A DNA stretch of 64,000 nt from Comamonas_C sp026954015. Its GTDB lineage: Bacteria > Pseudomonadota > Gammaproteobacteria > Burkholderiales > Burkholderiaceae_C. Of the stretch, positions 1 to 8,653 are shown piece after piece. The position numbers were made by a program, and so were the translations under genes. Location: the NCBI GenBank assembly GCA_035063785.1, contig JAPSFS010000006.1, forward strand, positions 1 through 64,000. Reading direction: 5' to 3'. The number at the start of each line of letters is the position of its first letter. The first letter of the stretch is position 1. The notes under the pieces were generated by a model. It made no database searches, was not told the DNA's origin, and was given only the letters and a program-made list of their open reading frames with translations.

Positions 1-190
1 TTAACGATCTTCTCGCCCCCGCCCCTCATGCCACCCAGCCAGCACCCCATGAGAGCACCACCAGACAACACAACCAGCAAGGACTCGCTGCGATCAGCGA
101 AGCCTTGCATTGTATATCAAAATTGAAGGCGCATCCAAGAACCAGCGAAAAAAATGCGCTGACGCCCCCGCGCACTGGATAATTCGGCGC
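1..190. other. Leader region before uup, no gene seen
   Basis: No convincing gene is visible. The reading frame of uup stays open upstream to a TTG near position 110, but the residues before position 191 do not resemble the family. The opposite strand carries only short frames. An AT-rich patch around 107-125 could belong to a promoter, but no clear -35/-10 pair can be defended. Confidence 0.4.
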
Positions 191-2074
191 ATGGCACTGA
201 TGACCCTGATCGATGGGCAGCTCGCGTTCGGGCTCCTGCCGCTGCTGGACAAGACCGGCTTTGCGCTCGAGACAAACGAGCGGGTCGGCCTGATCGGGCG
301 CAACGGCACCGGCAAGTCTTCGCTGCTCAAGGTGCTTGCGGGTCTCGCGCCGCTGGATGACGGGGCGCTCGTCGTGCAGCAGGGCGTGCGTATCGCCTAC
401 GTCGCCCAGGAGCCAGTGTTGGATGGCGATGCTTCGGTCTTCACAGCGGTCGCCCAAGGAGTTGCCGATGCCATCGCCCTGCGCGAGCAATACCAGCGCG
501 CGGGCAGCGCCGCGGAGCTGGGCGCGGTGCAGGCGCTGATCGAAGCGCAGGATGCATGGAACTGGGAGCAGCGCGTGCGCGAGGCACTGCAGCGGCTGCA
601 TCTGGACGAGCACGCGATCGTGGGCCAGCTTTCGGGCGGGACGAAAAAACGGGTCGCGCTGGCGCAGGCGCTGGTGCAGCGGCCCGACGTGCTGCTGCTG
701 GACGAGCCAACCAACCATCTGGACCTCGACGCGATCGAGTGGCTGGAGGATCTGCTGCTCGGGTTCGCGGGCAGCGTTGTGACGATCACGCACGACCGCA
801 GCTTTCTCGATCGCGTTGCGACGCGCATCGTGGAGCTCGACCGCGGCGCGCTCGCGTCCTATCCCGGCAACTTCGCCGCCTACCAGCGCCAGAAGACCGA
901 GCAGCTGGCGCAGGAAGCCACTGCCCACGCCAAGGCGGACAAGCTGCTGGCGCAGGAAGAGGTGTGGATACGCAAGGGTGTGGAGGCGCGGCGCACGCGC
1001 AGCCAGAGCCGCATCGCACGCCTGCAGATGTTGCGTTCGGAGCACGCGGGGCGCCGCAACGCACTGGGGCGCGTGAAGATGGCGGTCGATTCGGGTGCCG
1101 AGGGCGGCTACCAGGGCAAGATCGTCGGGCAGCTTGAGGAGGTGTGCAAGGCGTTCGGCGACAACGTCGTGGTGCGGGGCTTCAGCACCACGGTATTGCG
1201 CGGCGACAAGGTGGGGCTGGTCGGCCCCAATGGCGCGGGCAAGACGACGCTGCTCAAGCTGATGCTCGGCGAGCTCGCCCCGGACAGCGGCAGCGTGCGC
1301 CTCGGCGCCAGGCTGCAGGTGGCGTACTTCGACCAGATGCGCGCGCAACTCGACCTGAACGCGACGGTGGAGGATTTCATCAGCCCCGGCAGCGAATGGA
1401 TAGAGATCGGCGCGCAGCGCAAGCACGTGCGCAGCTACCTGGGCGATTTTCTCTTTTCACCCGCGCGGGCGCGGTCGCCGGTGCGGTCGCTTTCGGGCGG
1501 CGAGCGCAACCGCCTGCTGCTCGCGCGGCTGTTCGCGCGCCCGGCCAACGTGCTGGTGCTGGACGAGCCGACCAACGATCTCGACATCGACACGCTCGAA
1601 CTGCTCGAAGAGCTGCTGCAGACCTACGACGGCACGGTCTTCCTCGTGAGCCACGACCGCCGCTTTCTGGACCACGTGGTCACCAGCATCATTGCGTACG
1701 AGGGGCCGGGGTACTGGCGCGAATACGAGGGCGGCGTGGAGGACTGGCTCGCGCAGTCGCAGCGCAGCCGCGCGCTGAAGGCCGACCCGCCCGCGCCGAA
1801 AAATACGACAAGAACCGCGTCTGAGGCCGCTCCAGAAAAGCGCGAGCAGCTACAGAAAAAGAAACTCAGCTACAAGGAACAGCGGGAGCTGGAGCAACTG
1901 CCCGCGCAGATCGACGCGCTCGAAGCCGAGCAGCGCGCGCTGCGCGAGGAGCTGGCCGACGGCACGCTCTACCGCAGCGATGGCCAGCGCGCCGCATCGC
2001 TGCACCAGCGCGACGCGCAGATCGAGGAGCTGCTGATGCAGGCGCTCGAACGCTGGGAGGCGCTCGCGGGCTGA
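191..2074 (+). CDS. uup: ABC-F family ATPase Uup
   Basis: Cytosolic ABC-F protein of 627 residues with two ATP-binding cassettes and no membrane domain. ABC-F proteins act on ribosomes or on nucleic-acid transactions; Uup in E. coli is linked to precise transposon excision and ribosome function. Visible motifs: Walker A GRNGTGKSS and GPNGAGKTT, signatures LSGGTKKR and LSGGERNR, and two Walker B segments with LLDEPTNHLDLD and VLDEPTNDLDID. A charged linker and a C-terminal coiled-coil-like tail follow the second cassette, as in Uup rather than shorter ABC-F members. I chose the ATG at 191 because MALMTLIDGQLAFG matches the usual N-terminus; ATG 200 and a TTG at 110 are alternatives. The linker at 1826-1852 contains a degenerate trace of the dispersed repeat. 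The gene converges on purU. Confidence 0.93.
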   Translation: MALMTLIDGQLAFGLLPLLDKTGFALETNERVGLIGRNGTGKSSLLKVLAGLAPLDDGALVVQQGVRIAYVAQEPVLDGDASVFTAVAQGVADAIALREQYQRAGSAAELGAVQALIEAQDAWNWEQRVREALQRLHLDEHAIVGQLSGGTKKRVALAQALVQRPDVLLLDEPTNHLDLDAIEWLEDLLLGFAGSVVTITHDRSFLDRVATRIVELDRGALASYPGNFAAYQRQKTEQLAQEATAHAKADKLLAQEEVWIRKGVEARRTRSQSRIARLQMLRSEHAGRRNALGRVKMAVDSGAEGGYQGKIVGQLEEVCKAFGDNVVVRGFSTTVLRGDKVGLVGPNGAGKTTLLKLMLGELAPDSGSVRLGARLQVAYFDQMRAQLDLNATVEDFISPGSEWIEIGAQRKHVRSYLGDFLFSPARARSPVRSLSGGERNRLLLARLFARPANVLVLDEPTNDLDIDTLELLEELLQTYDGTVFLVSHDRRFLDHVVTSIIAYEGPGYWREYEGGVEDWLAQSQRSRALKADPPAPKNTTRTASEAAPEKREQLQKKKLSYKEQRELEQLPAQIDALEAEQRALREELADGTLYRSDGQRAASLHQRDAQIEELLMQALERWEALAG

Positions 2075-2077
2075 TCC

Positions 2078-2097
2078 CAGGCCGTCACGACGGCCTG
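2078..2097. terminator. Hairpin between convergent uup and purU
   Basis: A perfect inverted repeat: stem 2078-2085 (caggccgt) pairs with 2090-2097 (acggcctg) across a 4-nt loop. It starts four bases after the uup stop codon and lies about 30 nt beyond the purU stop on the other strand. It is therefore placed to serve both genes. There is no T tract on either side, so whether it is an intrinsic terminator is uncertain. Confidence 0.55.
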
Positions 2098-2129
2098 CGC
2101 CGTGCCACGCGAGCGCGATGGCATACGCA

Positions 2130-2978
2130 TCAGCGAAACACCACGGTCTTGTGGCCGTTGAGCAGCACGCGGTGTTCGCTATGCCACTTCACGGCGCGCG
2201 CCAACACCTGGGTTTCGGTATCGCGCCCGCGCGCGGCAAGATCGTCGACCGTGTCGGTATGGTCGGCGCGGGCAACGTCCTGTTCGATGATCGGGCCTTC
2301 GTCGAGATCAGCCGTGACGTAGTGCGCGGTGGCGCCGACGAGCTTCACGCCGCGCTCCAGCGCCTGGTAGTACGGCTTGGCGCCCTTGAAGCTCGGCAGG
2401 AAACTGTGGTGGATGTTGATCGCGCGGCCCGCAAGGCGCGCGCACATGCCGTCCGAGAGGATCTGCATGTAGCGCGCCAGCACCACGAGCTCCGCCCCTT
2501 CGCCGTCGATGATTTCGAGCTGCCGCGCCTCGGCCTGCGCCTTGGTGGCCGCCGTCACGGGAATGTGGTGGAAGGGGATGTCGTAGCTTGCGGCCAGCTG
2601 GTAGAAATCCCGGTGGTTGCTGATGATCGCGCCGATCTGGATCGGCAGCAGCCCGCTCTTGACGCGAAACAGCAGGTCGTTGAGGCAGTGGCCCTGCTGG
2701 CTCACGAGGATCACGGTCTTCATCGGGACGGCGCAGTCGTGCAGGCCCCAGCGCATGGCGTAGGGCTCGGCGAACGCGGCCAGGTGCGCGGTGAGCGTCG
2801 CATGGTCGTGGCGTTCGCAGGCAAACTGCACGCGCATGAAGAACAGGCCGGTCGCCGTGTCGTTGTACTGGGCCGCCGCTTCGATATTGCCGCCGTGCTC
2901 CAGCAAAAAGCCGGAGACGGCATGCACGAGCCCCAGACGGTCAGGGCAGGACAGGGTGAGCACGTAGGTGGGTTGCAT
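2130..2978 (-). CDS. purU: Formyltetrahydrofolate deformylase
   Basis: PurU hydrolyses 10-formyl-THF to formate and THF, balancing the one-carbon pool. The 282-residue protein has an N-terminal ACT domain (about residues 5-80, beginning YVLTLSCPDRLGLVHAV) and a C-terminal formyltransferase-type domain. The latter contains the family core INIHHSFLPSFKGAKPY and the later segment AHYVTADLDEGPIIEQD with the catalytic Asp. The frame is open upstream to 3086, but MQPTYVLTLSCPDRLG at 2978 is the standard start. It is a single gene, convergent with uup and divergent from the HAD phosphatase gene. Length and motifs are typical. Confidence 0.95.
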   Translation of the reverse strand: MQPTYVLTLSCPDRLGLVHAVSGFLLEHGGNIEAAAQYNDTATGLFFMRVQFACERHDHATLTAHLAAFAEPYAMRWGLHDCAVPMKTVILVSQQGHCLNDLLFRVKSGLLPIQIGAIISNHRDFYQLAASYDIPFHHIPVTAATKAQAEARQLEIIDGEGAELVVLARYMQILSDGMCARLAGRAINIHHSFLPSFKGAKPYYQALERGVKLVGATAHYVTADLDEGPIIEQDVARADHTDTVDDLAARGRDTETQVLARAVKWHSEHRVLLNGHKTVVFR

Positions 2979-3103
2979 GGCGGGCGATTGTCGCAGTGGC
3001 CGGGCACCGATAATCCGGCGCGCGCACATTTCCTTGCCATGCACCCGTACCCGCACCGCCATACCCCGCAACGCCCCCACGGCCACGCCGACGGAGCACG
3101 GTC

Positions 3104-3778
3104 GTGACGTACGAGGCCGTGCTGTTCGACTGCGACGGCGTGCTTGCCGACAGCGAGGCGATCACCAACGGTGTGCTCTGCGAGATGCTCAACGCTTGCG
3201 GCTGGGCGCTGAGCCCCGCCGAGTGCCTGCGCACCTTCATCGGCAAGGCGGTGCGCAGCGAGGCCGCGCGGATCGAGCGCGAGACCGGCCAGGCGCTGAC
3301 CGACGCATGGATGGCCGCGTTCTACGCGCGGCGCGACGCGCGGCTCGCAAGCGAGCTGCAGGCGATTCCCGGCGCGCTCGACACGGTGCGCGCGATGCAT
3401 GCGCGGTTCGATGGCCGCATCGCCTGCGCCTCGGGCGCGGACCGCGCCAAGGTGGAGATGCAACTGCGCCACCTGGGCATGGCGACGTACTTCGGCACGC
3501 ACGTCTTCAGCGGCCATGAGCTGCCGCGCAGCAAGCCTGCGCCCGACGTCTACCTGGCCGCGGCCGCGAGCGTGGGCGTCGCGCCCGAGCGCTGCCTCGT
3601 CGTGGAAGACACCCCCGTCGGCGTGCGCGCGGGGCGCGACGCGGGCGCCATCGTCGTCGGCTATTGCCCGCCGGTGGGCGCCATCAGCACTCCGGAGCAA
3701 CTGCGCGACGCGGGCGCGGTCGACGTGCTGCAGCACATGGCGCATCTGCCTGCGTGGGTGGGGCTCACACAAAGCTAA
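3104..3778 (+). CDS. HAD-superfamily phosphatase (subfamily IA)
   Basis: A 224-residue hydrolase of the haloacid dehalogenase superfamily. It carries the nucleophile motif LFDCDGVLADSEA (Asp9 nucleophile, Asp11 acid/base), a helical cap, the motif II/III region with Ser in CASGADRAK, and the motif IV acidic pair in VVEDTPVGVRAG. This layout is shared by phosphoglycolate phosphatases, beta-phosphoglucomutases and the YieH/YcjU-type sugar phosphatases. The sequence alone does not fix the substrate. The start is GTG at 3104; no ATG gives a complete motif I. The gene stands 80 bp before prfC and could be co-transcribed with it. Confidence 0.85.
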   Translation: MTYEAVLFDCDGVLADSEAITNGVLCEMLNACGWALSPAECLRTFIGKAVRSEAARIERETGQALTDAWMAAFYARRDARLASELQAIPGALDTVRAMHARFDGRIACASGADRAKVEMQLRHLGMATYFGTHVFSGHELPRSKPAPDVYLAAAASVGVAPERCLVVEDTPVGVRAGRDAGAIVVGYCPPVGAISTPEQLRDAGAVDVLQHMAHLPAWVGLTQS

Positions 3779-3858
3779 AATTGAAACTCCCGTGACCGGC
3801 GCGACTGCCTGCCAGATCCGCGGCCGGCGCGCCACGCGCCTGTCCCAGAAATCTCCCC

Positions 3859-5487
3859 GTGTCCTACGCCTCTGAAGTACGGCGCCGCCGCACCTTTGCC
3901 ATCATCTCCCACCCCGACGCGGGCAAGACCACGCTGACGGAAAAGCTGCTGCTGTTCTCCGGCGCGATCCAGATCGCAGGAGCCGTGAAGGGCCGCAAGG
4001 CGAGCCGCCACGCCACGTCCGACTGGATGGAGATCGAAAAGCAGCGCGGCATCTCGGTGGCCTCCAGCGTGATGCAGATGAGCTACCGCGAGCACGTCAT
4101 CAACCTGCTGGACACACCGGGCCACAAGGATTTCTCCGAAGACACCTACCGCGTGCTCACCGCCGTCGATTCGGCGCTCATGGTGATCGACGCGGCCAAC
4201 GGCGTGGAGGCGCAGACCAAGCGCCTCATCGAAGTCTGCCGCCAGCGGGACACGCCCATCATCACCTTCGTCAACAAGATGGACCGCGAGGTGCGCGACG
4301 CGCTCGACATCCTGGACGAAGTCGAGCGCGAACTCGGCATGCCCTGCTGCCCCATCACCTGGCCCGTGGGCCACGGCAAGACCTTCGGCGGCATCATCGA
4401 CCTGCGCACGCGCAGCATGACCGTGTTCCAGGCCGGCACCGACAAGCGCCCGCAGGACTTCGAGGTCATTCCGCTCAGCGAGACGGACAAGCTGCGCAAG
4501 CGCTTTGGCAGCGCCTTCGACGAGGCGCTGGAGGGCATGGAGCTGGCGGTGGGCGCCTCCGCCGCGTGGGACCACGAGGCCTTCCTCGCGGCCAAGCTCA
4601 CGCCCGTGTTCTTCGGCTCGGGCGTGAACAACTTCGGCGTGCAGGAGGTGCTCAACGCGGTGGTGGACATGTCGCCGCCGCCCGGCCCGCGCGTGGCTTG
4701 GCACGAGGCGGACCACCAGCGCGAAGCCGTCACCATCCGCCCGGAAGACGAGCGCTTTTCGGGCGTGGTGTTCAAGGTACAGGCCAACATGGACGCCAAC
4801 CACCGCGACCGCATCGCCTTCGTGCGCGTGGCCAGCGGCAAGTACACGCCGGGCATGAAGATGAAGGTGCAGCGCACCGGCAAGGAGCTCAGGCCCACCT
4901 CCGTCGTCACCTTCATGAGCCAGCGGCGCGAGGCCGTGGATGAGGCCTACGCGGGCGACATCATCGGCTTCACGATCCACGGCGGCGTGCAGCTGGGCGA
5001 CAGCATCACCGACGGGCCCAGCCTGCAGTTCACCGGCCTGCCCTTCTTCGCGCCCGAGATGTTCATGACCGTGGTGCTGAAGAACCCGCTGCGCACCAAG
5101 CAGCTGCAGCAGGGCCTGATGCAGCTCGGCGAGGAAGGCGCGATCCAGGTCTTCAAACCCGACGCCGGCGGCAACATGCTGCTGGGCGCCGTAGGCCAGT
5201 TGCAGTTCGAGGTGGTGCAGCACCGCCTGAAGACCGAATACGACTGTGACGTACGCCTGGAAGGCTGCCAGTACACCGGCGCGCGCTGGATCACGGCCGA
5301 CACGCCCGCGCAGTTGCGCGAATTCGAGAACGCCTACCCGCTGCGCATGGCCCACGACGCGGCCGACACGCTCGCCTACCTGTGCACCAGCCCCTACGAC
5401 GTGCGCCTGGCGCAAGAGCGGTTTCCGAAGATCCACTTCCACCCGCTGCGTGAGCACGCGGGGCTGGCGCTGAGCAACAGCCGCTGA
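3859..5487 (+). CDS. prfC: Peptide chain release factor 3
   Basis: RF3 is the translational GTPase that removes RF1/RF2 from the ribosome after peptide release. At 542 residues it has the usual length. G-domain motifs are visible in order: G1 HPDAGKTTLTEKLL, the switch I segment around RGISVASSVMQM, G3 DTPGHKDFSEDTYR and G4 NKMDRE. The C-terminal domains II and III include FMTVVLKNPLRTKQLQQG and VGQLQFEVVQHRL, diagnostic of RF3 rather than EF-G. The start codon is GTG at 3859. The stop is two bases before the next gene's ATG, so the two are probably translated from one mRNA. Confidence 0.97.
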   Translation: MSYASEVRRRRTFAIISHPDAGKTTLTEKLLLFSGAIQIAGAVKGRKASRHATSDWMEIEKQRGISVASSVMQMSYREHVINLLDTPGHKDFSEDTYRVLTAVDSALMVIDAANGVEAQTKRLIEVCRQRDTPIITFVNKMDREVRDALDILDEVERELGMPCCPITWPVGHGKTFGGIIDLRTRSMTVFQAGTDKRPQDFEVIPLSETDKLRKRFGSAFDEALEGMELAVGASAAWDHEAFLAAKLTPVFFGSGVNNFGVQEVLNAVVDMSPPPGPRVAWHEADHQREAVTIRPEDERFSGVVFKVQANMDANHRDRIAFVRVASGKYTPGMKMKVQRTGKELRPTSVVTFMSQRREAVDEAYAGDIIGFTIHGGVQLGDSITDGPSLQFTGLPFFAPEMFMTVVLKNPLRTKQLQQGLMQLGEEGAIQVFKPDAGGNMLLGAVGQLQFEVVQHRLKTEYDCDVRLEGCQYTGARWITADTPAQLREFENAYPLRMAHDAADTLAYLCTSPYDVRLAQERFPKIHFHPLREHAGLALSNSR

Positions 5488-5489
5488 CG

Positions 5490-6314
5490 ATGCTGCCGCT
5501 GTCCCGGTGGTTTCCGCCCGCGCGCCTTACGGGCGTGCTCACGGACATCGACGACACGCTCACGACCGGCGGCGCGATCACCCCCGAGGCACTCGCGGCG
5601 CTCGGCGAGCTGAAAGCCGCCGGGCTGCATCTGATCCCGATCACGGGCCGCCCCGTCGGCTGGAGTGCGCCGCTGGCTGCCCGCTGGCCCGTGGACGCGA
5701 TCGTGGCAGAGAACGGCGCGTGCGCACTGTTGCCGCGAGCTTCAAGCCAAAACAGCCCGCAGCGCCTACGAGACGAGCGCGGGCAGCTACTGAAAATATA
5801 CCAGCAGAGCGACGCGACGCGCGCCCGCCAGTACGCGCGCATGCAGCAGGTGCTGGCCGAGATCGAAGCGCGCGTGCCGGGTGCGCACCGCGCGCGGGAT
5901 TCGGTGGGGCGCGAGTGCGACATCGCGATCGACCACAGCGAGTTCACACAACTGCCGCAAAGCGCGATCGACGCCTGCGTACAGATCATGCGCACCGCGG
6001 GCATGAACGCCACCGTGAGCAGCATCCACATCAACGGCTGGTTCGGTGACCACGACAAGCTGCAGGGAGCGCGCTGGATCGTGCGTGAACTGCTGGGCCG
6101 CGAGCTGGATGCGGAGCTGGATCGCTGGGTTTACGTGGGTGACTCGACCAACGACGAGCGGATGTTCAAGCACTTCCCGCACAGCGTGGGGGTGGCGAAC
6201 ATCGCGCGCTTCCTGCCCCGGCTCAGCCACCCACCACGCTACGTCACGCAGCACGAGCGCGGCGCAGGGTTTGCCGAGCTGGCGCGCAAGATTTTGAACG
6301 AAATACGGCGCTAG
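5490..6314 (+). CDS. HAD-IIB phosphatase with in-frame repeat insert
   Basis: A 274-residue HAD-superfamily hydrolase of the Cof/mannosyl-3-phosphoglycerate phosphatase group. Motif I is VLTDIDDTLTTGG, motif II lies in LIPITGRP, the cap-proximal motif is VAENGA, and motif IV is YVGDSTNDERMF. A sugar-phosphate substrate is likely from the family but cannot be named. Two copies of the dispersed repeat touch the gene. One (5741-5798) lies wholly inside the frame and encodes roughly residues 85-103, just after VAENGACALLPR. The other (6299-6347) supplies the last codons and the TAG stop. The ATG at 5490 nearly abuts the prfC stop. Confidence 0.87.
   Translation: MLPLSRWFPPARLTGVLTDIDDTLTTGGAITPEALAALGELKAAGLHLIPITGRPVGWSAPLAARWPVDAIVAENGACALLPRASSQNSPQRLRDERGQLLKIYQQSDATRARQYARMQQVLAEIEARVPGAHRARDSVGRECDIAIDHSEFTQLPQSAIDACVQIMRTAGMNATVSSIHINGWFGDHDKLQGARWIVRELLGRELDAELDRWVYVGDSTNDERMFKHFPHSVGVANIARFLPRLSHPPRYVTQHERGAGFAELARKILNEIRR
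5741..5798 (+). repeat. Dispersed palindromic repeat, copy inside HAD-IIB gene
   Basis: Starts ttcaagccaaaacag, as do the copies at 15226 and 33367. The core at 5761-5780 (agcgcctacgagacgagcgc) is a diverged form of the family core agcgcttgtccagcaagcgc, followed by gggcagcta. It is in frame with the host gene and lacks stop codons in that frame. Confidence 0.8.
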
Positions 6315-6347
6315 CGCTTGCCCAGCAAACGCCAGCAGCTCTCATAG
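6299..6347 (+). repeat. Dispersed palindromic repeat, copy at HAD-IIB stop
   Basis: Core 6313-6332 (agcgcttgcccagcaaacgc), preceded by a segment like the one at 15236 (aaatacggc) and followed by cagcagct. It overlaps the HAD-IIB stop codon at 6312-6314 and separates that gene from the convergent gltL. Confidence 0.82.
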
Positions 6348-6355
6348 CAAGAGCG

Positions 6356-7105
6356 TCAATTCTGAAGGATCTTGCTGAGGAAGTCCTTGGTGCGCGGCTG
6401 GCGGTTCTCGGGGTGGCCAAAGAATTCTTCCTTGCCGCAGTCTTCCAGGATGTGGCCGCCCACGTCGATGAAGATCACGCGGCTGGCCACCTTGCGGGCA
6501 AAGCCCATCTCGTGCGTCACGACCATCATGGTCATGCCTTCGCTGGCGAGCTTGACCATCACGTCGAGCACTTCGCCCACCATCTCGGGGTCGAGCGCCG
6601 AGGTGGGTTCGTCGAACAGCATCACGATCGGGTCCATCGACAGCGCGCGCGCAATCGCCACGCGCTGCTGCTGACCGCCCGAGAGCTGGCCGGGGAACTT
6701 GTCCTTGTGCGCCATCAGGCCCACGCGGTCGAGCATCTTCAGGCCGCGCGTCCTGGCCTCGTCGATGCGGCGCCCGAGCACCTTGACCTGCGCGATGGTC
6801 AGGTTCTCGGTCACCGACAGGTGCGGGAACAGCTCGAAGTGCTGGAACACCATGCCCACCTTGGAGCGCAGCTTGGGCAGATCGGTGGACGGGTCGGTGA
6901 CCTTGATGCCGTTGACGACGATCTCGCCCTGCTGCACCGGCTCCAGCGCGTTGATGGTCTTGATGAGCGTGGATTTGCCCGAACCCGAGGGGCCGCAGAC
7001 GACGACCACGTCGCCCTTGTCCACGCTCAGGTTGCAGTTGTTCAGCACCTGTATCGCTCCATACCACTTGGAGACGTTCTTCATCTGGATCATGTTGTCG
7101 GCCAT
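6356..7105 (-). CDS. gltL: Glutamate/aspartate ABC transporter ATPase
   Basis: ATP-binding subunit (249 residues) of a polar amino-acid importer. Walker A is GPSGSGKST, the Q-loop region VFQHFELFPHLSVTEN, the signature LSGGQQQR, Walker B VMLFDEPTSALDPE, and the H-loop VVTHEMGFARKVA. The VTHEMGFAR stretch is typical of the GlnQ/GltL polar amino-acid subfamily. I chose ATG 7105 (MADNMIQMKNVSKWYG); the frame is open further but unrelated to the family. It is the last gene of the four-gene operon gltI-gltJ-gltK-gltL, 11 bp after gltK. Confidence 0.94.
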   Translation of the reverse strand: MADNMIQMKNVSKWYGAIQVLNNCNLSVDKGDVVVVCGPSGSGKSTLIKTINALEPVQQGEIVVNGIKVTDPSTDLPKLRSKVGMVFQHFELFPHLSVTENLTIAQVKVLGRRIDEARTRGLKMLDRVGLMAHKDKFPGQLSGGQQQRVAIARALSMDPIVMLFDEPTSALDPEMVGEVLDVMVKLASEGMTMMVVTHEMGFARKVASRVIFIDVGGHILEDCGKEEFFGHPENRQPRTKDFLSKILQN

Positions 7106-7116
7106 GCCGGGCTCCT

Positions 7117-7785
7117 TCAACGAATGATGGCGATCTTCTTGTGGATGCGTTTGACCACGGAAGAGAGCGAATAGCTGATGATGAAATACACCACGGTGGC
7201 CATCAGGTAGGTCTCGATCGGCCGACCGAAGTTCTTGCCCGCGGTCTCGAAGCCCTTGAGCAGGTCGTAGGCGCCGATGGCGTACACGAGGGACGTGTCC
7301 TGAAACAGGATGATGGTCTGCGTGAGCAGCACCGGCAGCATGTTGCGGAAGGCCTGCGGCAGGATCACGAGCGTCATGTTCTGCTTGTAGGTCATGCCCA
7401 TGGCCATGCCGGCAAACACCTGGCCGCGCGGAATCGACTGGATGCCCGCGCGCATGATCTCGCTGAAGTACGCCGCCTCGAACGCGATGAAGGTGATGAA
7501 GGCCGAATACTCCGCGCCCACTGGTCTGCCGATGATGAAGGGCACGAGCAGGAAGAACCACAGGATCACCATCACCAGCGGGATGGAGCGCATCATGTTC
7601 ACATAGAACGCCGCCGGGGTGATCAGCCACTTCCGGCCCGACAGGCGCATGAGCGCCAGCAGCGTGCCGAAGAAGATGCCGCCCAACGTTGCCACCACCG
7701 TCAGGATGACGCTGAACCACAGGCCCTTGAGGATGAAGCCCTGGATGAAGGTCCAGTCGAGAAAGGAGAAATCGAGGTTCAGCAT
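7117..7785 (-). CDS. gltK: Glutamate/aspartate ABC transporter permease GltK
   Basis: Inner-membrane permease of 222 residues with about five hydrophobic helices and the permease EAA loop (AAYFSEIMRAGIQSIPRGQ followed by VFAGMAMGM), which contacts the ATPase. Such permeases of the HisM/GltK family work as heterodimers, here with GltJ. The first helix includes GLWFSVILTVVATLGGIFF. One base separates its ATG from the gltJ stop, indicating translational coupling. Assignment to glutamate/aspartate rather than another polar amino acid rests on the operon's resemblance to gltIJKL. Confidence 0.9.
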   Translation of the reverse strand: MLNLDFSFLDWTFIQGFILKGLWFSVILTVVATLGGIFFGTLLALMRLSGRKWLITPAAFYVNMMRSIPLVMVILWFFLLVPFIIGRPVGAEYSAFITFIAFEAAYFSEIMRAGIQSIPRGQVFAGMAMGMTYKQNMTLVILPQAFRNMLPVLLTQTIILFQDTSLVYAIGAYDLLKGFETAGKNFGRPIETYLMATVVYFIISYSLSSVVKRIHKKIAIIR

Positions 7786-7786
7786 C

Positions 7787-8545
7787 TCAATGCCCCCCCG
7801 CGCCCGTGCCGGCGGCCACGAAGCCAGGCACCCGCGCGCGTTTCTCGATATACGCGAAGATGCGGTTGATCGCGAACGCCGAAATCGCGTAGAGGATGGT
7901 GACCGCGATGTACACCTCGATGGGCCGCGCGGTCTCCTCGCCCACCTGCAGGGCGTACAAGGTCAATTCGGGGATGGACACCGCGAACGCCACCGACGAG
8001 TTCTTGAAGATGTTCATCGACTCGCTCGTGAGCGGCGGAATGATGATGCGATACGCCATCGGCAGCAGCACGTAGCGGTAGTACTGCACGGTGGTGAAGC
8101 CCATCGCCATGCCGGCGTAACGCTGGCCCTTGGGCAGTGCCTGAATGCCCGCGCGCACCTGCTCGGCAAACCGCGCCGAGGTAAAGAGGCCCAGCGCCAG
8201 CACCACGAGCACGAACGGCGGGAAGTTCTTCATCGGCGGCACCAGCGCCGGCACGACGAAATACCAGAGAAAGATCTGCACCAGCAGCGGAATGTTGCGA
8301 AACAGCTCCACCCAGGCATTGCCGAAACCCACCAGCCAAGGCTTATCGGGCAGCGTACGGATCACGCCGATGATCGAGCCGACGATGAGCGCGATGGCCA
8401 GCCCCGTGAGCGAGACGGAGACCGTCCAGCCCCAGGCCGAGAGCAGCCAGTCCAGATAGGTGATGTCCTTGCCGTGGCCGAAACAACCGGCCACGACATT
8501 GCCATCGAGCGTGTCCCTGCAGAACACCTCCCAATCCATAGCCAT
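7787..8545 (-). CDS. gltJ: Glutamate/aspartate ABC transporter permease GltJ
   Basis: Permease partner of GltK, 252 residues. The N-terminal periplasmic-facing segment (WEVFCRDTLDGNVVAGCFG) precedes the first helix, an arrangement typical of GltJ. The EAA loop reads AGIQALPKGQRYAGMAMGF. Further hydrophobic stretches such as GWTVSVSLTGLAIALIVGSI give about five helices. It follows gltI after about 108 bp and is nearly contiguous with gltK. Confidence 0.9.
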   Translation of the reverse strand: MAMDWEVFCRDTLDGNVVAGCFGHGKDITYLDWLLSAWGWTVSVSLTGLAIALIVGSIIGVIRTLPDKPWLVGFGNAWVELFRNIPLLVQIFLWYFVVPALVPPMKNFPPFVLVVLALGLFTSARFAEQVRAGIQALPKGQRYAGMAMGFTTVQYYRYVLLPMAYRIIIPPLTSESMNIFKNSSVAFAVSIPELTLYALQVGEETARPIEVYIAVTILYAISAFAINRIFAYIEKRARVPGFVAAGTGAGGH

Positions 8546-8653
8546 GCTTCACTCCCTCATGGTGCGTATGCGGCGCCAGACGAAAAACGCCCGCCGGCTT
8601 CCAGAGCCCGGTGGGCGTCACGCGTCCTCATGCCAAGGGCATAGTCCGGCCCA

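Noticed and set aside
105..130. AT-rich patch (tgtatatc) as a uup promoter
   Set aside because: No -35 at suitable spacing; too weak to annotate as a promoter.
3775..5457. 560-codon minus-strand frame opposite prfC
   Set aside because: Shadow of a well-conserved GTPase gene; His/Val/Ala-rich low-complexity translation without family features.
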